64,000 nt of DNA from Coemansia sp. RSA 487 (Eukaryota; Kickxellomycota; Kickxellomycetes; Kickxellales; Kickxellaceae): the NCBI GenBank assembly GCA_027577595.1, contig JANBRJ010000036.1:87585-151584 (forward strand). The letters are read 5' to 3'. Made by a program: the position numbers and the translations under genes. Under the pieces are notes generated by a model. That model was not told the DNA's origin, did no database searches, and saw nothing but the letters and a program-made list of their open reading frames with translations. Shown here in pieces: positions 10,360-20,067 of the stretch (position 1 is its first letter; each line of letters starts with the position of its first letter).

Positions 10360-10918
10360 AGGAAACAGCAGCCTGTTTTTAAAGATAGAAACTCATTTTA
10401 CTCGATGTATACTACAAAAACCAAATGTTAAAAGTAAAAAGTTACGCTTATAACACCAATGGCTACAGGTTATTCATAGAAAGTATCGATGAAGATGTTA
10501 ATTCCAAGCATGGGTGAGTGCCACATTCATATCAGATCTTGTAGATGATTTACACAAGTGGCAGACACACATCTTGAGCCTGCCTCATGGAATGTTGAAT
10601 AGTACGTAGACAATATCTCTAGTCTTTGGCAATGGTGTTTTCTTTTCCATCATCTACATTTGCGTTACAAGATCAGCATATGTATCTTCCCACAACAAAA
10701 AGAACGATACATGAAGGTATATCCAAAAGGTCATGCTGGATGGATAAAACAAGCCACTGACTGCATCTTACAGCTACTCTGCTTTTCAGCTCAGCAAATT
10801 CTGTCATCCATATTATAGTTTTGCTTTTGTTATTGCTTTCAATTCTTGCATTAATAATATCGTTCTCTTTTTTTTTACTGACGCTTGACCTTGAACTACG
10901 TCTGACTAAACAAGCGCT
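10360..10918. other. Intergenic region
   Basis: AT-rich space upstream of the 10919 gene, with a T-rich stretch at 10865-10880 just before its start. No gene is recognised. Confidence 0.4.
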
Positions 10919-11470
10919 ATGGACGAACAAGTGTATGAGCTCTCCTCAGGAGAGATTGTCCAATATCCCTCGTTCGAGTACCAGACGCTGATATACCACG
11001 TGTCTGACTTTGAGTTTGTCAGCAAGGATATGTACCCACCGCCAATGCGCGACACTCCTGTAATGGTGCAGCTTGTCAAGATGGAGAGCGTGGACAACAT
11101 AAATGACATTGTCCAAGACTACCTGCAAAACAGAAGGGAGTGCAACTATCCGAGCATGATGGTGCTCCATGACAACACTTGCGATGTCTATATCCTCGGA
11201 CAGCACTTTTTGAACCATTACGGTATCCATCCTATCGAGGAAGGCGATGAGATATCCATGGACTTTTGGATCGCCAGGTTCAGATACCACAAAAGCATGA
11301 TTGCGCACGCAATAACCGACTGGGCAGTGCAGGACTACCACCAAATGATAGAAATCATGTCTGAAAGAGACGACATCCCAACCGAGTCTGTCGGAAGAGT
11401 GGATGGAGGAACTATCGTTGGTAGTGCCGAATGGAGCTGTGATGATTACGAGTGCCCTGATTGTGTGTGA
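10919..11470 (+). CDS. Hypothetical acidic protein, 183 aa
   Basis: An uninterrupted ATG-initiated frame with a balanced, acidic, globular composition; Tyr, Asp, Glu and Met are abundant. There is no signal peptide, membrane helix or motif that I recognise. The C-terminus is Cys-rich (CDDYECPDCV), which could bind a metal or form disulfides. It lies alone between the pseudoprotease cluster and RPB4, with large intergenic regions on both sides. It is probably a real lineage-specific gene, judged by amino-acid composition and length, but no function can be given. Confidence 0.6.
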   Translation: MDEQVYELSSGEIVQYPSFEYQTLIYHVSDFEFVSKDMYPPPMRDTPVMVQLVKMESVDNINDIVQDYLQNRRECNYPSMMVLHDNTCDVYILGQHFLNHYGIHPIEEGDEISMDFWIARFRYHKSMIAHAITDWAVQDYHQMIEIMSERDDIPTESVGRVDGGTIVGSAEWSCDDYECPDCV

Positions 11471-12746
11471 CCTTTCATAAACTGGCTTAATAATAGCATC
11501 CCAATTTCACTGTGGAATCAATATCTATAAACATATTTCGCCAGAGAAATACGCGAAAATTCTACATCAGCTACTAGGTAATTACTAAAATTACATGCTT
11601 TTATGAGGTGTGGATAAAATATAGCGCTTAATACGGATGCCTAGCGTATTTGAATGATCCCAACTTATTTATGAAACTTGGGAATATCTGTTTAGTTTTT
11701 GAAAATTTATATCCTAATTCTACCCCAGCATTGGGAATCTTGAAATGTTTCCTAGATGGTGACCCTTAATGAAAAAAAAACGATATTTTTTTTAGCCATG
11801 AAACTACTTTCTTTCCAAAAACAACTTTAATATATGAATAATAGTTGAATGCGTACATTATCCCAGACATATAAAAGAGACACCCAAGCACTATTGTTAA
11901 AGGTTTGTCCTCCACATCGCCTTGCATCAACACGATTACATCCACCTCTACAAGTCGCAAGTATCGACTTTCAGTGAAATTAAACGTTCAAGCACAAATT
12001 TCCATCTACAGCACATAGATAGTTTAGTCGCATTTTATAAGCAATTTTTAATACCAATGCCTAAAGGAAAATATCCAGGCACTACGAACGGGCCCTATGT
12101 TCCACGCCCAGTAACTCCACCTGGTACTACTCCCCCCCGCCCCCTTCCTCCTAATCCCCCACCTACTCCTCCTTAATTAAATTTGAGAAGCACAAACTAG
12201 AGAGTTTTCGACACATCAAAATAAGAATGGAAGCAAAATGAATAACTAATGCTTCATGTTTCGAAAAAAAACAGAAATTATACTACTTTTCGATAGTACA
12301 ATATAAAAGACAATCGGCCAAGTTTTCATACCACGGAGTATGCGCATGATAGAAATATCGTAAATGCAGTATTTTCTTTTTCGAAATTGTAATAGGAATA
12401 ACATCACCTTGTAGCAGTTAAACCCAAGCTCCATCTCCTTTCAGAAACACCGATAGTTATGCTCAGTACATGCATGTCAGCAATGTTCTCATAACATATG
12501 GATTTAATCGCACGCAGTGCTTTGTAAACCACTGACATTCTAATAACGGTTATGAGGAAAATAGAAAGTAAGAAAATGTGAACCGAATTTTTGACAACAG
12601 AAATGTTTTTAAATTATCATGTGACCTTGGCCCATATAACAAGAAAGCTCAGAAATGGCTACAAAGCTCACAAATTTTGAATAGCTTTTTTTTATGCTTT
12701 AGAACCGTCGAAACCCAACACTCATTTTTTATATCCATTAAACAAA
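11471..12746. other. Intergenic region, mostly empty
   Basis: 1.3 kb of AT-rich sequence holding the RPB4 promoter at its right end. The only suggestive element is the short proline-rich frame at 12057-12176, listed separately. Confidence 0.4.
12057..12176 (+). CDS. Possible small proline-rich peptide, 39 aa
   Basis: An ATG-started frame whose second half is nearly half proline (TPPGTTPPRPLPPNPPPTPP). The bias is stronger than expected from AT-rich intergenic DNA, so it may be an exon or remnant of a Pro-rich secreted protein. There is no signal peptide in the frame, and the upstream extension to 11922 lacks an ATG. It could equally be chance; low confidence. Confidence 0.2.
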   Translation: MPKGKYPGTTNGPYVPRPVTPPGTTPPRPLPPNPPPTPP

Positions 12747-13169
12747 ATGATTAGAAACAGGACACAGCCACGGCAACAACCAGAGGGTGAGCTTGATGCA
12801 GGCAAACTGGAGTTAGGTGAGGATTTCCAGGACGCCGAGTGCCTTCTGATCTCGGAGGTCAAAGTACTATTGGAAGCGCAATACGAGGGCCGTAAGGACG
12901 ATAAAGATCTATCGGGGGTGTTTACAAAGACGCTCGAGTATGTGCAAAAATTCAGTCGCTACACAAACAGGGATACCATTAAAGAGGTGCGTGCTCTTTT
13001 GAAGCCAACGAATTTGGAGCCGTTCGAGTGTGCGCAGCTGGGGAACCTGTGTTGCAGCGAGTACGAGGAAGCCAAGTCGCTTATCCCGAGTATTGGCGAT
13101 AGGATCAGCGATGAGGATTTGGATTCGCTGCTCAAGCAGATGGACAGTTTGAAAAAGTACCAAGGATAA
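12747..13169 (+). CDS. RPB4: RNA polymerase II subunit RPB4
   Basis: 140-aa subunit of the Pol II stalk; with RPB7 it forms the dissociable module that contacts nascent RNA. The family signature is clear: an N-terminal segment (GEDFQDAECLLISEV), the central YVQKFSRY with a following ALLK, then FECAQLGNLC and a C-terminal helix pair ending DSLLKQMDSLKKYQ, typical of RPB4 orthologues. Length matches fungal and animal RPB4. The nearest neighbours are uL22m downstream in tandem and, 5 kb away, RPB5. No intron is needed. Confidence 0.95.
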   Translation: MIRNRTQPRQQPEGELDAGKLELGEDFQDAECLLISEVKVLLEAQYEGRKDDKDLSGVFTKTLEYVQKFSRYTNRDTIKEVRALLKPTNLEPFECAQLGNLCCSEYEEAKSLIPSIGDRISDEDLDSLLKQMDSLKKYQG

Positions 13170-13554
13170 AAATAGAAACAATTATCGTTTTTTAATGCGC
13201 AGAGTGGCGAATACATTAAAGTGCAAGAAAAACTGAGAAAAATAAAGTTATAAACAAGCCAATAGATCAGGCACTGTGTCCGTTATGGACGGATGACAGG
13301 TATATGGTGGAATGGTGCCTGGTGTCTTGGATACTAGCACCGTTTGGCTGATTTGTGAGTCGTAGATAATCAAGGGACAAAACAAAACACGAGATCAGCA
13401 GATTAACAAACGGATCAGATCAGCAGCGTTATCATATACATGAAAAAGGTTTGTGAATCGATTTTATCCCCACTGTCTTTTCTCCCTTTTTTTTCATTTC
13501 GATTTGCTTAAACTTTATACATTTTCTTAAAAAAATCAGCGTTTGGGTTGGAGA
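13170..13554. other. Intergenic: RPB4 3' end and uL22m promoter
   Basis: 385 bp between two tandem genes; T- and A-rich stretches lie just before the uL22m start. Nothing else is seen. Confidence 0.4.
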
Positions 13555-14319
13555 ATGTTTAATCTATCTCGGACACTCGACCGGCTTGCTGTGTCACGGC
13601 ATGTTTCAGCCCAAATGATAGCATCAGCAGGACACTGCAGTGTAAAACCGACGGTATGCAGAACGCTTCACAACAGCAGCAAAGCACTCAAAGAAGAAGA
13701 AAAGATAGTCGGGAGCGATAGCAAGCAAGCCAGCGCATTCGACATAGTGGAAGAAGAAATTAGCAAGGATAGAGACCACAAGCGCGTGGATATCGGTAAA
13801 GGAAAAGGAACTGTGCGTATCCGCGAATACACTTACAGCACTACCAACTTTCACGTGAGCCCACGGAAGCTCCGACTGCTAGCCAACCAGATCACCAAAC
13901 AACCTGTGACTGAGGCAATCCGGCAAATGGAGTTTTCAGCGAAGAAGGCAGCCACCAAAATCAAGAATTCGTTGGTGTGGGCGCGCAAAAACGCAGTGTT
14001 TCAGAAGCAAATGAACCCAGATAATATGTTTATCAAGTTAGTGCGTGTCGGAAAAGGCCAGAACAAGGGGAAGCGGCTTGATCCCAAGGCTCGTGGGCGG
14101 CACGGAATCATTAGGCCACCGCGCGCTCACCTCAAGTACGTGCTGTGGGAGAAGCAGCCTGAAGAGAAGCCGGTGGCACGTAACGCTGTCGAGCAAGCGT
14201 TGCTGATTGGCAAGCGCGGCAAGCGCGATGTCAAGGGGTTCAAGATGACCAACAAGGTGTGGATGCCGTTGAGGGAAAGGCAGTCAGTGATTAATGCCAA
14301 ACCGTTCTATAACTGGTAA
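13555..14319 (+). CDS. MRPL22: Mitochondrial large-subunit ribosomal protein uL22m
   Basis: 254 aa from the ATG at 13555; the longer frame to 13543 begins with TTG. Residues 1-50 are basic, rich in Ser/Thr/Arg and poor in acids, as expected of a mitochondrial presequence. The uL22 domain covers about 95-225: a VSPRKLRLLANQI segment, an alpha-helical KKAATKIKNSLVWAR stretch and the beta-hairpin loop region with KGKRLDPKARGRHG that lines the exit tunnel. It acts in mitoribosomes. It converges with SF3B3, with 48 bp between the stop codons. Confidence 0.9.
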   Translation: MFNLSRTLDRLAVSRHVSAQMIASAGHCSVKPTVCRTLHNSSKALKEEEKIVGSDSKQASAFDIVEEEISKDRDHKRVDIGKGKGTVRIREYTYSTTNFHVSPRKLRLLANQITKQPVTEAIRQMEFSAKKAATKIKNSLVWARKNAVFQKQMNPDNMFIKLVRVGKGQNKGKRLDPKARGRHGIIRPPRAHLKYVLWEKQPEEKPVARNAVEQALLIGKRGKRDVKGFKMTNKVWMPLRERQSVINAKPFYNW

Positions 14320-14367
14320 TATTTTTCCTTCACGCCATAGGATTTTTGAAGTTTATAAATGATTAGG

Positions 14368-17300
14368 TTAGAAGGCAAATAGAGATCGCATATCGTCTAG
14401 TTTTTTGAAAATGTCTTGTTGCGAGCGGCCGACGTCGTCAGCGATGGCCTGGCGCGTGTCGTGGTCCAGGGCGTAGAAGCGCTCGCATAGATCGCCATCG
14501 ATGACACTACGGACAGGTACAAAGGCAGATCGATATGTCGTGTGGTCTCTACCCGAGATGGGCGGCGCACGCGACCTGATGCTGAGCTCCAGGGTGCGGA
14601 ACAGATCCACGTCGCTGCGGGACACAAGGGGGATCGATGCGCACAGCGCGCCAAGTAGGGTCGAGTACAGGATGACGGGTCGCGCACCGGGCGCCAGGGC
14701 ACACGTGGTCAACGAGGTGACGATGTCGCCAGCATGGAAGTGGATGGGTGTGTCCCAATGGTTTGCAGCGGAAGAAATAGAAGACGTAGTTTTCTGGCGG
14801 CTCAGGAGCTGTGCGCCCGACGGGTCGGCGTCCAGCGCTCGCGCAACGTGCTCCGGAGCGCGCAGCGCAAATAGGTTCCCAAACTTGTCGCCCGCAACCA
14901 CGGTGTCGCCGTCGTCGAGCACGTGCATGCATGTGATGTAGCGCGGCATCGTATCGTCAACGATGGCATGGAATGTGCGCGACGTATGGTTAAAGGTGAC
15001 CAGCTGCACCGACTCCTGCACATCGGCAACAAACACGCGTTCGGCAGCCGACGGGTGCACACGCAGGGCACATATAGTGTGCGGGGCAACCAGCGTCTGT
15101 GCCTTCTGTAGAAGCCGCTTGGCACCCATGTCATAGAGACGCAGAGCGCGGCCAAGCGCAACCAGCAGCATGCCGCCGAATTGGACTAGCGCCTGCGGGA
15201 TCTCATCGACGGGCGTTTCGTGCTCCAGCTCCAGACGTGTGGCGCCCTCGATCCACCGGTACATGCGGATCGATGCGCTCAAGCAGGCGCGCGGGCGAAG
15301 CGTCATGTTGCGCACGCAGCCAACGGCAAGGAACGTCTGGGCGTCGTTGACAGCAAAGCGCACGTGCGCGGCGGAGATAGCGGCCTCTCCGGGCGGGAGG
15401 CTAATGACATCGGTTGACTCGCCATCGAATGGATTGAGCACACGGACCAGCGACGCCCAGCTTCCATCCGGACTCGCAGGCGTGTGGTCAGTCTCGATAA
15501 CAGCAAAGTGGCGGGATTCTGGGTGGAGAACAAAGGCGCGCGGCGTATGTGTCAGCGGAATTGTTGCGTAGTTAAAGGTTGCGTCGGGCCGCTCGATCGC
15601 TAGGATACGCAGCGTGTCGCCGGTCACTGCAACGATTCCGCCTTGGGGACACTGCTCGGACACAAAGCCCGTCGCATCGTCTAGCGCATCGTACGACAGC
15701 GGCGTAGTTTGCACACGCCCGCCATGCACATGGCTGACCCACGGTGCCGACGACAATGCAAGGACCGTTGGCGCTCCACCCAGCTGCGCTCCCGCACGCA
15801 GCCGCACCGCTTGCGTGCCGACGACGCGCATGCGTGTGTCGCCCAGCCCGCCCGACATTGCATCGACGGCTGCACGCACAAGCATCCCGTTCCTCAGCCC
15901 TGCATACAGAACAGGCGTCTCCGTCTGGTCGGCAACCGCCACAGAACACGCCACATCCGCCGTCGCCTGTACGCCTATCGCCTCTAGTCTCCGCTGCGGA
16001 TCCAGCGAGAACACGCGTACCGTACAGTCCTCGCATCCAACTGCAACGAATGGCGCGCCAAGGCGCCCGGCTGCCACCGGTGCCAGCGCCAAACACGTAG
16101 CATCGCTGCCGGCCACCAGTCGATCCTCGTGCTCGCGCAGCGCTCCCATCTGCTCATCCATTTCAAAGTACACAGCGTGTCCGCCGGTGCGCGCCAGCGC
16201 AACCACCACCTGGCGCGTATTGGCGGCAGCGTGGCTGATCTCTCGGTTCTGCGGCGGCCGCCACTCGCGCACCCGCCCGTCTGCCAGCACGTGGCGCACG
16301 GCGCGCGGCGTCACTTGGACGATGCCATTTCCAGCCATTGCGTGGACGCACAGCGTCGGCGAATCGCCCACTAGGCCAGAGTCCGTCACCTCGGTGACCT
16401 CCTCAGCAACCGACAGCACCAGCGTCGCATCCAGAAAACTTACCACTATGTACTCATCCACCGCATCTTCGCTTCGTTTGCGCAGCGCCCACACGCCTGT
16501 CGGTGTCCCCGGAAGCTCCGATACCGCAAGCTCCGATACCTCCAGCCCGTGCCGCACAATCTTCAGCGCAGACTGCGCCCGGCTCCCGCACAGCGCGTAA
16601 ATCTGCGGCGCATCCTCCTCCGCCAGATTGTGCACTTGTGCCGACACTACGGGGCTGATGCTCTCAACCTCGTCCACCAGCGCCAAACTGGCCAGCTCCT
16701 TGTGCAGCTCAAACTCCTGCTTACTTTGATCTTCTTCTTCGTCTTCGGTGCCTAGATTCTCGAATTGGAACAGCTGGTGGTTTCCGCCTGCACTCGTTGC
16801 TGCAAACAGGAACCCAGCGCGAAGGATCGCGATGCTACTTGCCGGCGTAATCGTATCAAAATATCCGATCGCCACATGCTCGACCGATTCGCCTGTAACA
16901 TCCACAGATATCTTGTACAAGTCGCCCAGGTCGCCTTGCGCAAGGATGAAAAACGCATTCTTCATCCTGTGTACTGCACTAGCGATTATGAATGGTGCTG
17001 CTCCAGCATCGATAGCCCTACGCGGGATTGTCACTACCTTCGGCTCGCCTGCTATGTGTCTGAACTCCACTTGGCCTTCAGAACACACAAGGACGCCAGA
17101 CGGTCCGTCGGTGCCGCCAGGAAGGGCAATCAGCCGGTTGGCCGTCCAGGGAACCTCTGTGCTCCATTTGCGTACCACGTGGTTCAGCCCCAGATCCACT
17201 TCGTAGTACACCAGGAGTTTTTTCTTCTTCCCCTCGACACCATCCTCGTGGCTGACCTCCAGTGCAGCAAACACTGGGTTCTCGTACCCGACATCCACAC

Positions 17301-17814
17301 CTACCACGTCAAAGCACACCGTGTGCGGCCGGTTAGCTTCGAGCGGCGACGCAATTGCCACATTCGCTTCGGAATCACGCGACACGATATACACAAGCTT
17401 TGCCCGTTCGACCGCCGCCACCATCACGGCACGGCCCCTGGGATCCGTAGCCACATACTGCCCCGCTATGAGCCGACGCAGCCCTGTGCGTCCGAACTCG
17501 TGGTACTGAACCACCGAGAATCTGCACTTCTTTGTGTCGTACTCGATGATCGCTATGGCTCCAGTGTCAGACCCCAGAACTACGTAGTCTCTGTTGCCGC
17601 CTGTCAGCCGGAACGCCGCAATACTGCGTATCCTGCAAAACATATCCTCGCTGTGTACTACCGTTATCTTTCCCGTAGTTGTGTTCGGCCGCCATAGCTC
17701 GAGACACTGTTGTCGCGCAACTATTATTTCCTGGTACTTCTCGCCTGAAAAGTGGCCCAGAATCGATGCGGTTATTGCCGTTGGTGTTTGCAGTGACAGA
17801 TTATAAAGAAACAT
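14368..17814 (-). CDS. SF3B3: Splicing factor 3B subunit 3 (RSE1/SAP130)
   Basis: 1,148-aa U2 snRNP protein, part of SF3b, which helps anchor U2 at the branch point. The start is the ATG at 17812-17814 (MFLYNLSLQTPTAI, the usual N-terminus of the family); the open frame runs on to a TTG at 17886. The N-terminus through residue ~250 is strongly diagnostic: GHFSGEKYQEIIVARQ, LELWRP, then a DYVVLGSDTG region and YHEFGRTGLRR. The remainder forms the beta-propellers and C-terminal CPSF_A-type domain, ending with a helical DDVGRSQQDIFKKLDDMR tail. Length is slightly under the human 1,217 aa. The coding sequence is GC-rich compared with its flanks, and long antisense frames within it are shadows. 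Confidence 0.95.
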   Translation of the reverse strand: MFLYNLSLQTPTAITASILGHFSGEKYQEIIVARQQCLELWRPNTTTGKITVVHSEDMFCRIRSIAAFRLTGGNRDYVVLGSDTGAIAIIEYDTKKCRFSVVQYHEFGRTGLRRLIAGQYVATDPRGRAVMVAAVERAKLVYIVSRDSEANVAIASPLEANRPHTVCFDVVGVDVGYENPVFAALEVSHEDGVEGKKKKLLVYYEVDLGLNHVVRKWSTEVPWTANRLIALPGGTDGPSGVLVCSEGQVEFRHIAGEPKVVTIPRRAIDAGAAPFIIASAVHRMKNAFFILAQGDLGDLYKISVDVTGESVEHVAIGYFDTITPASSIAILRAGFLFAATSAGGNHQLFQFENLGTEDEEEDQSKQEFELHKELASLALVDEVESISPVVSAQVHNLAEEDAPQIYALCGSRAQSALKIVRHGLEVSELAVSELPGTPTGVWALRKRSEDAVDEYIVVSFLDATLVLSVAEEVTEVTDSGLVGDSPTLCVHAMAGNGIVQVTPRAVRHVLADGRVREWRPPQNREISHAAANTRQVVVALARTGGHAVYFEMDEQMGALREHEDRLVAGSDATCLALAPVAAGRLGAPFVAVGCEDCTVRVFSLDPQRRLEAIGVQATADVACSVAVADQTETPVLYAGLRNGMLVRAAVDAMSGGLGDTRMRVVGTQAVRLRAGAQLGGAPTVLALSSAPWVSHVHGGRVQTTPLSYDALDDATGFVSEQCPQGGIVAVTGDTLRILAIERPDATFNYATIPLTHTPRAFVLHPESRHFAVIETDHTPASPDGSWASLVRVLNPFDGESTDVISLPPGEAAISAAHVRFAVNDAQTFLAVGCVRNMTLRPRACLSASIRMYRWIEGATRLELEHETPVDEIPQALVQFGGMLLVALGRALRLYDMGAKRLLQKAQTLVAPHTICALRVHPSAAERVFVADVQESVQLVTFNHTSRTFHAIVDDTMPRYITCMHVLDDGDTVVAGDKFGNLFALRAPEHVARALDADPSGAQLLSRQKTTSSISSAANHWDTPIHFHAGDIVTSLTTCALAPGARPVILYSTLLGALCASIPLVSRSDVDLFRTLELSIRSRAPPISGRDHTTYRSAFVPVRSVIDGDLCERFYALDHDTRQAIADDVGRSQQDIFKKLDDMRSLFAF

Positions 17815-18135
17815 TTTGTTGTTTTGACTCGGGCTTGCCTCCTTGGAGTTTGTTCGATAAAAAATATTAAAGCAAAGGCGAATCAACCCTGTTGTTGCAT
17901 TTATATGTTTTTTTCTGCACTAAAACAAGTACGCTTACTTCTTCATATTGATAATATGGGGTTTGCAATTTCTATACTCTTTGGCTTTGATTTTTCTAAT
18001 TGTGATCTGATCGTGCAAATATTTCGGATCAACTTAGAGATATTATTCTTGACAGTTTGTGTACTTTTTTTTTTATTTCTTTTTCGCTCAACACTTTAAA
18101 ATATTTTTCTTTACTATTCTTTTACCAGCATCACA
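17815..18135. promoter_or_regulatory. Divergent promoter SF3B3 / RPB5
   Basis: 321 bp between head-to-head start codons. Long T tracts precede the RPB5 start (18060-18120). The compact spacing suggests a shared bidirectional promoter; no core motif is certain. Confidence 0.45.
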
Positions 18136-18894
18136 ATGGACGATACACGCGATGTTACCAGAATGTGGCGGGTCTACCGCACTGTCCACCAAATGTGCAA
18201 AGACAGGGTGAGTGCCACAGCAAATTGAATCTTTCTTGAAAGAAATGCGAAAATGAGAGTCCATTATAATTGAATATAAAGTGCTTATAGTCTGCCCTTA
18301 CTAAAATGTCACTATCAAAAATGTACCCCTTAAAAGGTGTAGAATTACCTTGTTGCAAACAGCGACCTGGATCGCACGCTTGACCAGTTCCGAGCAGAAT
18401 ACGCGCCGTCCGGCCGGATCGACCGCACACGGCTGACCTTTGTGGTGCAAAAGAAGGACGACCCGACCAACCAAATGTTCGTTTTCTTCCCCGAAGAACC
18501 CTCTGTGGGCGTCAAACCCATTCGCGAGTACATTACGCGTATGACCAAAGAGGCTGTGCATAACTGTATCATCATTTACCGCAAGACAATGACTTCGCGA
18601 GCAAACACTGCCATTGCCACCGTATCAAGCAAATATCGGGTCGAAAAGTTTGAGGAGGCTAACCTGCTGGTCAATATTACCGAACATGAATTAGTTCCGC
18701 AACACAAGGTGCTTAACGATGAGCAGAAAAAGGAGATCCTTAGGAGGTATAGGCTCAAGGAAACCCAGCTGCCTCGGATTAGCAGCGAAGATCCCGTGGC
18801 TAGGTACTATGGAATGGGTCGTGGTCAGGTTGTGCAAATAATTAGGGCCTCCGAGACTGCCGGCCGCTACGTCACGTACCGTATTTGTATGTGA
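18136..18894 (+). CDS. RPB5: RNA polymerase subunit RPB5 (RPABC1), two exons
   Basis: Subunit common to Pol I, II and III. Exon 1 is 18136-18207 (24 codons, starting MDDTRDVTRMWRVYRTV and ending at KDR), exon 2 is 18343-18894 (183 codons). Joined, they give 207 aa, close to the human 210, and the join reads DR-NYLV where other RPB5 proteins have DRGYLV. The rest is textbook: QMFVFFPEEP, LLINITEHELVP-like (here LLVNITEHELVP), LPRI-x-x-x-DPVARYYG, GQVV-x-IIR-x-SETAGRY. The exon join is at phase 0. It is the only clear coding intron in the window. The gene is divergent from SF3B3. Confidence 0.95.
18208..18342 (+). other. Spliceosomal intron of RPB5
   Basis: 135-bp intron with donor GTGAGT and acceptor GTGTAG. 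A TTACTAAAATG stretch about 35-45 bp before the acceptor resembles the TACTAAC branch site. Splicing restores the conserved RPB5 N-terminus in phase 0. Confidence 0.85.
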
Positions 18895-20067
18895 TCATCG
18901 TCTAGCTATCTTTTAGTTGTTGAACAGCTTCCTTCCTCCTCTTTTAGAGGAACCTTCTAACTTTTCTTCATTAAAAGAAGAAATATCGCTAGTCATTTGA
19001 GAAAAATTTAAGAAAATGTTGTTTTCTATGTGTGTTTGTTGTTCATTCCTTTGTTGTAGCTTTTATGTTACTACAGCATGAAAATTCTACCACACTTGTT
19101 TGGCACTTGTCTTTTTATTTTGCTTGTACAAAGCAAACGACTATTCTCTTTTTTTTTTTACATCCTGCACACCTTTTTGTTGATGGCTAAGGGCTAATAA
19201 AATATATAATCAGCTAGAAAAAGCAATTTGATTAGGCTGCGGAAATCTGAGTAAATGTAAACAAGCTCTTGAAAATAACTTTTTATTGCTTTCTTGTTTC
19301 TTTACTTTGAATTGCAGCTCTTTTTTATTACTCTCTTTCCTGTATAAACATCAAACACAATCTAATTTTAACACATTTGCAAAATAACTACCGGCTAGGG
19401 CAAACATTACATATCTGACCAAAACACAACTACCACCAAAAGAAGGAACCCCAGGAACAAGACTGAGCAGAGATCCTTGGTGAATTATAGTGCTAGTGGC
19501 AGCGATAGTAAGTACTAGCTCTGCCAGTGCAACATCACAAATACTCTTGCCTTTCTGAAGTGTATCAATCTATTCATGAAAACCCTTGACTATTACTCGC
19601 AAAAGGCCTAAAAGCGTGTTTTGACTCGTCAAGCACAAATTGCATCAAACAACTTCTTTCAAAAAATGGAAACTATTGCTGAGGCAGAAACGGCGGACCA
19701 GAACTAGTACTTTTTTTTATGGACATTTGATGCTATGAGTTTTATTACTAGTTCGGCGAACTATATTACTACGCACGATTTATTGAAAATATAAGACATA
19801 CAAAATTGTGAACTTTTCTGCTAATCGTCCAAGAGTTCGGAAAGAATGTACGCTGTACTGTTGTCTGTTGAACCCCTGGAGCCATGAGTATCAGCAACAT
19901 TTATAAAATCATATCATTTCGAAAAGCAGCAACCGAATTCTTCCCATTATTATAATGTGTTTTCTAACGCAATTACGTTCATGCACCGAACCAGCATTGT
20001 AGTTTTGATTTGTTTTTAAATTTAGCACCCATCTATGGTTTACAGCTTTTTCATTATATTCCAAGTT
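18895..20067. other. Intergenic region
   Basis: 1.2 kb of AT-rich sequence after RPB5. Poly-T and poly-A runs are frequent (for example 19148-19160). I see no gene, tRNA or repeat that can be supported. Confidence 0.4.

Noticed and set aside
13543-13554. Longer N-terminus of uL22m and similar extensions of SF3B3, P450, TANGO6, OST1 and the LPMO
   Set aside because: These extensions begin at TTG or GTG, or carry no family homology; the first ATG fits the family N-terminus or signal peptide better.
15614-17697. Long plus-strand frames (310-328 aa) opposite SF3B3
   Set aside because: SF3B3 is unmistakable on the minus strand; GC-rich coding DNA often leaves open antisense frames. They have no recognisable domains.
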